Of a DNA stretch of 64,000 nucleotides, positions 56,201 through 64,000 are shown in pieces (position 1 is the stretch's first letter; every line of letters begins with the position of its first letter). The translations under genes and the position numbers were made by a program. Source of the stretch: Luscinia megarhynchos (taxonomy: Eukaryota; Chordata; Aves; Passeriformes; Turdidae); contig CM067588.1 in NCBI GenBank assembly GCA_034336665.1, positions 5,706,655 through 5,770,654 of the forward strand, written 5' to 3'. Below the pieces are notes generated by a model. It saw only the letters and a list, made by a program, of their open reading frames with translations. It did not search any database and had not been told where the DNA came from.

Positions 56201-59200
56201 ACAGTGAGAAACAGCAGCTCTGCCCTTCCCTCTCATTATTAGCCAGCAGCTGAGGTGGTGGTGAAGGGTTTGGGGGTGAGAGAGCTGAGCTTGCAAAGCA
56301 ATTTAATAGGTTTGGGTGATTTTATTGATTGCTCATGATGCAAACCCCCAGGATGTGACATGGGGACATGGGGGGAGGGTCCCCAAACCTTCCACAGTGA
56401 GAATCAGCAGCTCTGCCCTTCCCTTTTGTTGTGGTGAAGGGTTTGGGGGTGAGAGAGCTGAGCTTGCCAAGCAATTTTGTAGGTTTGGGTGATTTTATTG
56501 ATTGCTCGTGATGCAAACCCCCAGGATGTGACATCCTGGCCCTGGCAAGTGCAGCACAGGGAGATGTTTGGCTCTGGAGACAAGCTGAAGGTTGTCTTGC
56601 AGTTTGAGAAACTGCAGAGTGTAAATAGATCCATGGAGCTGCTCCTCTGGCAAAGGCAGGAAGAGTGGGGTCAGAGCAGGGATGTTTGCCAGGTTTTCAT
56701 TAATGCTGTCTGTGGCACAGGCTGCCCAATCTGGTGTTTTCTCACACGAGATTCGAGGTGAAATCAGCAAATCTTTGCTAAATCTAACAAACATGTTGGG
56801 TATTAAATATTTAAAATAATGTTCTCTGCAGAAACCTCCCCACGAGAGCCAGGAACGAGCCCCCCTGTGAGAGCCACAGCACCAAATCCTGCTGCCCACA
56901 GCACAGCCTGGCACAGGAGCGTGGCAGTGATGGGCACTGTCCCCAGGGGCACCTCGATGGGCACTGCCACCCAGGACAGCATGGGCAGTGTCCCCAGGGG
57001 CTCCACCATGGGCAGTGCCACCCAGGACAGCATGGGCACTGTCCCCAAGGACACCTCGATGGGCAGTGCCACCCAGGACAGCATGGGCACTGTCCCTAAG
57101 GACACCTCGATGGGCACTGCCACCCAGGACAGCACGGGCAGTGTCCCCAAGGGCATCTCGATGGGCAGTGCCACCCAGGACAGCATGGGAACTGTCCCCA
57201 AGGGCACCTCGATGGGCACTGCCACCCAGGACAGCATGGGCACTGTCCCCAAGGGCACCTCGATGGGCACTGTCACCCAGGACACCATGGGCAGTGTCCC
57301 CAGGGGCTCCACCATGGGCAGTGCCACCCAGGACAGCACGGGCAGTGTCCCCAAGGGCTCCACCATGGGCAGTGCCACCCAGGACACCATGGGCAGTGTC
57401 CCCAAGGGCTCCACCATGGGCAGTGCCACCCAGGACACCATGGGCACTGTCCCTAAGGACACCTCGATGGGCACTGCCACCCAGGACAGCATGGGCACTG
57501 TCCCCAAGGGCACCTCGATGGGCACTGCCACCCAGGACACCATGGGCACTGTCCCCAAGGGCTCCACCATGGGCACTGTCACCCAGGACAGCAGCTCCCC
57601 AGTGCCCACAGCCACCCCTGGCACCTCTGCAGCCTCCCCAGGTGAAACCTTCCAGGAGAGGTGAGTCCACAGCCACATCCCTGGTGTTTTCCAGCCTGCC
57701 TGCCCCGTTCCCCAGGGCCCTGTGGCAGCTGTGCACAGCTGGAAACCCCTCCAGGAGAGCAGGGAAGGGAGGGAAGGAGACAAGGTCACCTCGTGTCCGT
57801 GCTCACTTTGAACTTGTCTGTGGCCCTGCTGATGCTGGCTGCTCCTGTGCAGCACATGCCAGAGTCAACAGCTGGGCTGCTGCCTGCCTCCCTGGGCTCA
57901 GGATGGACACAAGACCTTGGGAAATGTTGCTGAGGCTTGAGCAACAGCCCTGGGGCACGTGTGGCTGCTGCCCAGCTCGGGCAGCCCCTCCCCAGCCCTG
58001 CAGCCCAGTGCTGGCAGCTGCTGCTGGCCCAGGAGGGAGCTTTGGGCAAGGGTCATCCAGAGGCTGGCAGTGTTTTGGGCAGGAATTATTGCCTGGCTGT
58101 TCCCTGTAGCTGTTTTTTTGAGGTTGGTGCTTTCCAATCCCAGGTTTAGCAGCTCCAAGCCCAGATTTCTCTGGATTTAGGTTGCTGGGCTTACAGCTAC
58201 CCACTAGCAAAGTACAGAAAGGTTGAGACAGAGCAGCACTGGTTCCAGAGATAGCTTTATTTCTCTGAAGGGAGAGTACTGCAAAGTCTGGTTACATCAG
58301 ATAACAAAGGACTTTTTATAGGTTTACAGAGGATTGAATTTTCTACCAATAAAACTACAGCTTTTAAACTAAGCAATTATCTTAAAATTCTAAGTAAAAA
58401 AGGGTCAATAACTTGTTGGCTTTAAGAGCCAATAGAAATCCAAAAAGATAACAGGGTTTTCCATAAGGGAGAGGGGGGTTGGTTGCCAGGGATTCAGTAA
58501 TTATGGGATGGAATTCCAGGGATAGATTTTAGGGGGAGTAACATTCTCTACAGTTCCCCACACCAGTTCCTGTGTCTCAGCCCAGTACAAGTGGCTTCCC
58601 AGTGGATTTGCCCCCTGTGCTCCCAGCGAGCAGCTCCAGCTCCTCCCCAGCCCTGCTGAGGGGACCTGCTGCAGGAATTGCAGGGTCAGCCAGAGCCCAG
58701 CTGGGCAAAGTCCTCAAATCCAGCTCAGCACTGGCATGGGCACCTCCCAGCCACCCCATGCTGCCCATCCCAGCCCCCCCTGCCATCCTGGCACAAAGAG
58801 GGCAGGCACCTTCCAGAAATGTGAGGCTGTAACAGCTCACCCAAAGGATGTATTTGCACTGCTTGTGGGTTTGTATTCTGCAAACAATTGTATTTATTGA
58901 GCTCGTTTTCCCTTTGGAGGAGCTAATTCAGCTGGCAGCACTAACCCCACTCAGCTGTAGAAATCACTTCCTCATGAATCAAACTCCAGATCAAATGATT
59001 GCACCTCTCCTTGACTCTGTTGACTTTCCTTTGATTCAGTCAGAATTTACAACTCCTTGGAACTCCTTAGTGTGAAAACAGCCACCAAGGTGGCCCCAAA
59101 CCCAGTCTAACCCTGCTGGTTCACCTTGCAGCTCCTCAGGTGAGCCAGGGCTGCTCCCTGCTGTGCTACCAGCTCTGCTCCTGCTGATTTGTGTCACCAT

Positions 59201-59954
59201 CACCATCCTCACCCTGGCCAAAATCAAGCTTCAGAAGCAGACAGGTAAAAACTGGCCAGGCAGCAGCTTTTGGGTTGTTTTGCAAGGGCTTTGCTGGTGA
59301 TGCCCAAGGCCCCTGGAGCATTTCCATCTCCCAGACACGTGTCTGTGCTGCAGCTGGGCCTGCAGGCAGAGTCCTTGAGAAGTTTGGTTTTGTTTTAACC
59401 AGAGCAAACGAAAGGGATGGAAATGCTGGAGCCCTGCTGAAAGCAAGGCTGGGGTTTTGTGCACAGAGGATTTGTGGCTTGGTGAGGGACAGAAAATCCT
59501 GGGAGGAGGGACCTGTGTGGTGTGAGGGGCTCATTCCTGCAAAGCTGACAAAGACAGGCCCAAAAAAATCCCTTCCAACACCTGATTTGCAAAGCTACCT
59601 GCATCTGTCTTTATCCAGACCATGTTCTATCCATACAAATAAATTTAGGGACTGCAAACCTTCGTGAGTGACACCAGTGGGGTTAAATACATTATTCACA
59701 AGAAGGAAACTGTGAAATAATGGCCTCACCTGGTGCCTGACACCTTGCAGAGTTCCCTGCAGAGCATCCCTGGGTTTTGTTTTAAAGGAGAAGAAAGAAG
59801 CCCCGTGGGGAGCCTGGATCCAGCTCATGCTGGGCTGAGCCCTGGAAGGGAGGGAAGGATGGAGGAGAACCCAGGAGAAGAGCAGGAATTCGGGATGGGC
59901 TCTGGCAAATGTAGGTGGGTGTTTGCTGAGGCTGGCACTGCAGGTCTGTCTTGA
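50251..59954 (+). CDS. PIGR/FCAMR-family receptor: three V-type Ig domains, 17-residue-repeat mucin stalk, one TM helix, about 711 aa
   Basis: Exons: 50251-50287 (signal peptide [12 protein letters not shown]), 52857-53195 (Ig1), 54797-55123 (Ig2), 55318-55641 (Ig3), 56832-57660 (stalk), 59132-59244 (TM) and 59788-59954 (tail, TGA). All are GT-AG with matching phases, 712 codons in total. Ig1 (KYWCK...GICYT...[10 protein letters not shown]...[10 protein letters not shown]) has the extra disulfide and CDR-like features of pIgR domain 1; Ig2 (RFWCKVG...LYLCG) and Ig3 (LYLCRWE...WYWCG) are of the same family. The helix spans residues about 626-648 ([20 protein letters not shown]). Its place beside C1orf116 is where FCAMR and PIGR lie in mammals. 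Ligand binding (IgM/IgA) is inference from the family. It differs from PIGR (four or five Ig domains) and from FCAMR (one), so no symbol is given. Confidence 0.88.
50300..51915. repeat. 1.6-kb G-rich minisatellite (GGGACTGGGGGCACT, 15 bp) in receptor intron 1
   Basis: About 105 units start within about 12 bases of the signal-peptide exon donor (50288). Variants are GGAACT, GGGACA and GGGATACT. The plus strand carries dense GGG/GGGGG runs with quadruplex potential. Long frames on both strands are repeat artefacts. Confidence 0.96.
52020..52320. repeat. Degenerate GAACCCCAGGGGATCCCCAG repeat
   Basis: Short units of GAGAACCCCAGGAGA and GATCCCCATGAGA type. Intron 1 of the receptor gene. Confidence 0.8.
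52320..52735. repeat. Tandem repeat of about 55-60 bp
   Basis: About seven units of GGGCACACACCACATCCCAA plus ATAGATTTTCTGTGACACCC and AGTGGTGCTCAGGGA. It lies upstream of the Ig1 exon. Confidence 0.9.
52857..53195 (+). CDS. Ig1 exon, pIgR domain-1-like V domain
   Basis: 113 codons, phase 1 at both ends. Cysteines in THQCFY and TYRCGIG form the core disulfide; [10 protein letters not shown] gives the second, CD300/pIgR-type pair. The downstream half ([20 protein letters not shown], then [10 protein letters not shown]) closely follows pIgR D1. Confidence 0.9.
53216..53814 (+). mobile_element. Solo LTR, family A, copy 4 (diverged)
   Basis: Blocks CTTGGGGGTCTCAAAATCCC, GGACACGTGGCCAAGATGGA, GACTGTTTAACAAGACTG and CTGGGCAGAGCTGTGAGC occur in family A order. 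It begins about 20 bases after the Ig1 donor. Confidence 0.7.
53985..54515 (-). mobile_element. Solo LTR, family A, copy 5 (strongly diverged)
   Basis: CACTATAAATTACCTACC, TTTCCAATACATGACAATTT and GCCAGGGGGGTCTAGAGGC follow family A in minus orientation. It lies tail to tail with the copy at 53216. Confidence 0.6.
55185..55312. repeat. 18-bp repeat GTGCCCTCATTAATTTGT
   Basis: About seven units lie between Ig2 and Ig3, ending a few bases before the Ig3 acceptor. Confidence 0.92.
55670..56530. repeat. Five tandem copies of a 140-175 bp unit
   Basis: Each copy has CCTTCCACAGTGAGAATCAG, GGTGAAGGGTTTGGGGGTGA, GAGCTTGCAAAGCAATTT and ATGCAAACCCCCAGGATGTG. The region fills much of the Ig3-stalk intron. 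Confidence 0.92.
56930..57592 (+). repeat. Coding VNTR: 13 x 51 bp, 17-residue mucin-like repeats
   Basis: The unit is [17 protein letters not shown] with G/D, S/T and R/K variants. Thirteen full units lie inside the stalk exon (residues about 376-596), with no frameshift. The unit is rich in Ser and Thr, so O-glycosylation of an extended stalk is likely (inference). Confidence 0.95.
58070..58555 (-). mobile_element. Solo LTR-like element, family C, copy 2
   Basis: Counterpart of 7925-8370. Minus strand starts TGTAGAGAATG and contains AATAAA (plus GCTTTATTTCTCTGAAGG). It lies in the intron between the stalk and TM exons. Confidence 0.65.
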
Positions 59955-59962
59955 TAAAAGAG

Positions 59963-59968
59963 AATAAA
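59963..59968 (+). terminator. Poly(A) signal of the Ig receptor gene
   Basis: AATAAA nine bases after the TGA at 59952-59954. It supports 59788-59954 as a genuine terminal exon. Confidence 0.65.
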
Positions 59969-61244
59969 CTCAGATGTTGAGCAGGGGATTTGTGGCTCAG
60001 CAAGGAAAACTCCTCCACAGGAGAGGCACCAGGTCTGCAGTCCAGGAATCACAACCCACAGCCCAAGGATCACATCCTCCTGCCAAAACCTTGCCTTTGT
60101 TATTTACCAAGAAACGTTAAGCCATGCATTTCACAAGACTTGGATTAAATCCTATATAAAGTTTATATATTTATTGTAGGCCCAATTATAATTTTTGATT
60201 GCAAGTGGTAAAGCTGTTATCACTCTTCCTGCCTCTTTCTGATTACTTATCACCTTTCTCAGCATTACACAGAATTTTTGTTCACTGTGTTGCAACCATG
60301 TCACTCTTTTTTGTTCTATTGTGCAGGACAATCTCTGCTATCCTTGGAAGTATCAGGATGATCAGCTTCTATGTAAGTCTCAGATTGTGGATTATTCTGG
60401 AGAAAAGCTCCAGTAAAAATCATCTGAGCAAATATTTTCTGATCTGTAGGAACTTTTATCAGTGAGAAGGACCCTGCTGAAAAAAATTAGTGAAATAGTG
60501 GCTCAGAAATTTGGTGATTTCATGTTCTCCAATGCACTCAGAGCCAACAGGGGTCTTCTGGTCCTAAATATAAAGAACAGAAAGAAAAATTACAAGTCCC
60601 CTAAAAACTTGAGAATAAACTATCTGTGAAAACCTCCTAAAGGGGAGAATGAAACCCAGAAATTATTTGTGCCTTTTGTTCCCAGATGTCTGGGCTGGGG
60701 TAAAGCTTGGGATAATTCTCTTGACTGAGCAGGAGGTTGACTCCAGAAGTTCCCTCTCCACTTTCTGTTCTCAGAACTCCTTAAAATATCATTTAAAGGG
60801 CCAAGTTTGGCATTAACCCAGAAACACCAATGAAATTACTTGTACAAATACCACAGAGAGGAAATGCCAGATCACAGCTTCTTTTCTGTTTCATTATTTT
60901 ACTGTTACCCCATGGAGAAAAATTCCTTTTCCAGGTGCCAGATGAAGACTTGAGCCAGAACCTTCTGTGAAAGGCCCTGGGTGCAGAGCTGGGAATTTTC
61001 TCTGTGGAAAGCCAAACCCCCAACACCTCCCACTGCTCTCCCCAAAACCCAAATCCCCTTTGCTGAGAGCTGGACCCCCCCAGTGCCCAAATTGCTCCGT
61101 GTTTTGCAGAAGAGAGAATTAAAAATCACTCCTGAACCCAACTATTTGTGGGTTGCTTCCCTGAGGGAAAAGCAAATCTGGGGAGGGGTGAGGAGGGAAG
61201 GACATTTGTGGTTTCAGGGGTGCTTATATCAGAGAATCACAGGA

Positions 61245-61615
61245 GTTCTCAAAAAAAAAAAAAAATAGGATTTTCTATTTGCTTTTCTTTTAAATTCTGA
61301 TCCATGGAGTAATTTTCCAATGTATAAACCATTTCTCAAAAAAAAAAAAACCAGGATTTTCTATTTGCTTTTCTTTTAAATTCTGATCCATGGAGTAATT
61401 TTCCAGTGTATAAACCATTTCTCAAAAAAAAAAAAAAAAAAAGGATTTTCTATTTGGTTTTCTTTTTAAATTCTGGTTCATGGAGTAATTTTTCAATGTA
61501 TAAACCATTTCTCAAAAAACAAACTAGGATTTTCCATTCGGTTTTCTTTTAAATACTGATTCATGGAGCAATTTTCCAATGTATAAACCATTTTTCACTT
61601 CGATTTCTCAGACTC
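61245..61615. repeat. Four tandem copies of an 85-90 bp unit
   Basis: Each has an A-run, then GGATTTTCTATTTGCTTTTC, TTTAAATTCTGATCCATGGA and TTTTCCAATGTATAAACC. Confidence 0.93.
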
Positions 61616-62017
61616 CCACATTCCCAAAGTGCTATTTTTCCTGCACCTCTCCAGAACCAGCTCCAAGCCAGCCCGAGCAGCAGCGCTGGTTTCATTCACC
61701 CTCGTGGCTCCTGCTGCAATCTGCACTCCCCAAACAAAAGCAATCCGAAGGTTGTTTGTTTTTCTGGAGATGCCAAAACGCTTTGGAACCTGTGACTTGG
61801 CAGGGAAACACTTCCTCGTGTGCTAAAGCAAGGAAATAAATTTCAAATACATTTGCATGAGGCAAGGATTGGTTTTACTGGAAACCTTGAGGGTGAAAAG
61901 GGGGGTTTGGTTAAAAAAACCTGTTTGCTCACTTTGGATTAATTTTTCCTCCTTGAGATGCGCCAGCTGTTGTAGGTTCCTGTATTTCTGCCCTTGCCAT
62001 CCCACCTTCCTCTGCAG

Positions 62018-62139
62018 GGTTTAAAATCAATTTGGAGCCTGTGCAGGATGCAGAGGGGGCTGATCCCGAGGGACCCGTGCCCGGGAGGGTGGGAGCTGCA
62101 GACCCAGCACAGCTCGCTGGCCACGAGGCAGAAAAGTGA
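62018..62139 (+). CDS. Possible alternative terminal exon of the Ig receptor gene
   Basis: A TCCTCTGCAG acceptor is followed, in the phase of the TM exon (phase 1), by 39 open codons (FKINLEPVQDAEGADPEG...) and TGA. No family match is recognised and no AATAAA is close, so this is only a splice-compatible frame. Confidence 0.2.
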
Positions 62140-62215
62140 TGCCAGCCCTGCCTGGGGCGTGCTTGGGGTGCCCGGGGAAGCCGGCGAGGGATCAGGTTGT
62201 GCTGCCGTCTAGGAG

Positions 62216-62450
62216 AGGTGGTGCGGCCTGTTCTCGGCCTGTTCTCTGCCTGTTCTCTGCCTGTTCTCTGCCTGTTCTCTGCCTGTTCTCTGCCTGTTCT
62301 CTGCCTGTTCTCCGCCTGTTCTCCGCCTGTTCTCCGCCTGTTCTCCGCCTGTTCTCCGCCTGTTCTCTGCCTGTTCTCAGCCTGTTCTCGGCCTGTTCTC
62401 CGCCTGTTCTCCGCCTGTTCTCGGCCTGTTCTCGCCTGTTCTCTCAGTGC
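62216..62450. repeat. 11-bp minisatellite CTGTTCTCTGC
   Basis: About 21 units with CTC/CCG/CGG variants. CpG content rises in the middle units. Confidence 0.95.
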
Positions 62451-62461
62451 AGGATCCTCAC

Positions 62462-63065
62462 CAAGCACAGCGGCAGCCAGCAGCAAATTCCTCACCCCAC
62501 AGCTCCTTCCTCACCCCACAGCTCCTTCCTCACCCCAACAGTACTTTCCTCACCCCACAGCTCCTTCCTCACCCCAACAGCAAATTCCTCACCCAACAGC
62601 AAATTCCTCACCCCAAAGTTCCTTCCTCACCCCAACAGCAAATTCCTCACTCAACAGTAAATTCCTCACCCAACAGTAAATTCCTCACCCCAAAGTTCAT
62701 TCCTCACCCCAACAGCAAATTCCTCACCCCAAAGTTCCATCCTCACCCAGCAGCTCCATCCTCACCCCAACAGAACTTTCCTCACCCCAAAGTTCCTTCC
62801 TCACCCCAACAGCAAATTCCTCACCCCAACAGCTCCTTCCTCACCCCAAAGTTCCTTCCTCACCCCAACAGCAAATTCCTCACCCCAAAGTTCCTTCTCA
62901 CCCCAACAGAACATTCCTCATCTCAGCAGAACTTTCCTCACCCCAACAGCAAATTCCTCACCCCAAAGTTCCATTCTCACCCAGCAGCTCCATCCTCACC
63001 CTAACAGAACTTTCCTCACCCCAACAGTCCCATCCTCACCCCAACAGTTCCTTCCTCACCCCAAA
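62462..63065. repeat. 18-19 bp minisatellite CCTCACCCCAACAGCAAATT
   Basis: About 32 units; AACAGCAAATT, AAAGTTCCTT and CAGCTCCTT variants alternate. Many units resemble a 3' splice site (CCCCAACAG). Confidence 0.93.
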
Positions 63066-63184
63066 AGCTGCACATTGATAGAAAAAAGGGCAGAGGAGCC
63101 CTGGAGCTTTCCTGGAGCCCCCAGCCCTGGAGAGGCTGGGGTGAGGAGGGTGAGCAGAGGGAACGTCCTGGAGGGGGAGCAGAG

Positions 63185-63925
63185 CTGGACTGGACAGTGG
63201 CTGGACATTGGCTGGGCATCAACTGGGCATCGACTGGGCATCGACTGGGCATCGACTGGGCATTGGCTGGACATTGGCTGGGCATTGATTGGGCATTGAT
63301 TAGACAGTGGCTGGATATTGGCTGGACAGTGACTGGGCATCCCCTGGCCATTGGCTGGGCACTGCCTGGACATTGACTGGGCATTGATTGGGCATTGACT
63401 GGACATTGGCTGGGCATTGATTAGACAGTGGCTGGACATTGATTGGACAGTGGCTGGACAGTGCCTGGGCATTGGCTGGGCATTGGCTGGGCATTGACTG
63501 GGCATTGATTGGGCATTGGCTGGATATTGGCTGGGCATTGGCTGGACAGTGGCTGGACAGTGGCTGGACAGTGGCTGGACAGTGGCTGGGCATTGATTGG
63601 CCATTGACTGGGCATTGGCTGGACATTGGCTGGACATTGACTGGGTATTGACTGGGTATCGATTGGGCATTGATTGGGCATTGGCTGGGCATTGATTGGG
63701 CATTGATTGGGCATTGGCTGGACAATGACTGGACATTGACTGGGCATTGATTCGACATTGACTGGACATTGGCTGGGCATTGATTGGGCATTGGCTGGAC
63801 AGTGGCTGGACAATGACTGGACATTGACTGGGCATTGATTCGACATTGACTGGACATTGGCTGGGCATTGATTGGGCATTGGCTGGGCATCCCCTGGCCA
63901 TTGGCTGGGCATTGCTGGCCCTCCC
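63185..63925. repeat. 10/20-bp minisatellite TGGCTGGACATTGGCTGGGCAT
   Basis: Units of TGGCTGGACA, TTGACTGGGCA and TTGATTGGGCA alternate. A block of more than 100 bp starting ACAATGACTGGACATTGACT occurs twice (about 63722 and 63810). Open minus-strand frames are an artefact. Confidence 0.93.
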
Positions 63926-64000
63926 CTGGGCAGAGCTCACCTGGCAGCTGTGCTGGCTGTTGTTCCTTTAAGGCAGCCCAGGTGGATGCTGGGCTGGAGG

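Larger units (their letters stand above)
59955..64000. other. Right-hand interval, no confident gene
   Basis: This stretch contains the receptor poly(A) signal, AT-rich sequence to 61.2 kb and four repeat arrays. A possible alternative terminal exon lies at 62018-62139 (see entry). The next family member (PIGR proper) would be expected beyond the window. Confidence 0.4.

Noticed and set aside
62136..63940. Long Ser/Pro/Gln/Asn-rich frames on both strands
   Set aside because: They follow the units of three minisatellites and have no conserved sequence.

Overview
The window is vertebrate nuclear DNA and looks avian, most probably songbird. It has split genes with GT-AG introns, CR1-type LINE 3' ends, solo LTRs with TATA and AATAAA boxes, a CpG-island promoter, and many GC-rich minisatellites of the kind found on bird microchromosomes. 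Gene order is the conserved human 1q32 block, here reversed: complement regulators (-), PFKFB2 (-), YOD1 (+), C1orf116/SARG (+), then a polymeric-Ig-receptor family gene (+). The microchromosome and songbird assignment is inference from this synteny and repeat content.

Layout. (1) 1-9.5 kb, minus strand: two tandem regulators-of-complement-activation (RCA) genes. The left one is partial: a signal peptide and two CCP/sushi exons before the window edge. The right one is complete: a signal peptide, five CCPs and a C-terminal oligomerisation segment diagnostic of C4BP alpha chain. Their introns are packed with minisatellites, several seeded on splice sites. (2) 9.5-20.3 kb: no gene recognised; a 2-kb C-rich minisatellite, LTRs, CR1 pieces and a triplicated block. 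(3) 20.3-28.4 kb, minus: PFKFB2 in 13 coding exons, carrying LTR insertions. (4) 28.4-29.0 kb: a CpG-island bidirectional promoter shared with YOD1, holding a dense array of ATGCAAAT octamers and a TCTCGCGAGA palindrome. (5) 29.0-30.4 kb, plus: YOD1 in two coding exons with a long 3' UTR. (6) 30.4-39.6 kb: non-coding, with a 42-bp minisatellite. (7) 39.6-43.4 kb, plus: C1orf116 in three coding exons. (8) 43.6-50.2 kb: non-coding repeats. (9) 50.25-59.95 kb, plus: a single-pass receptor with three V-type Ig domains of the PIGR/FCAMR/CD300 type, a mucin-like stalk made of thirteen 17-residue repeats, one membrane helix and a short tail. (10) 60-64 kb: three consecutive minisatellites and nothing I can call as a gene with confidence.

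Functionally the window joins a humoral-immunity cluster (complement control on the left, an immunoglobulin-receptor-like gene on the right) to a metabolic and ubiquitin gene pair (PFKFB2 and YOD1) sharing one promoter. The most striking features are structural: arrays that multiply real 5' and 3' splice sites, a CCP exon sitting between inverted complementary arrays, and the octamer array.
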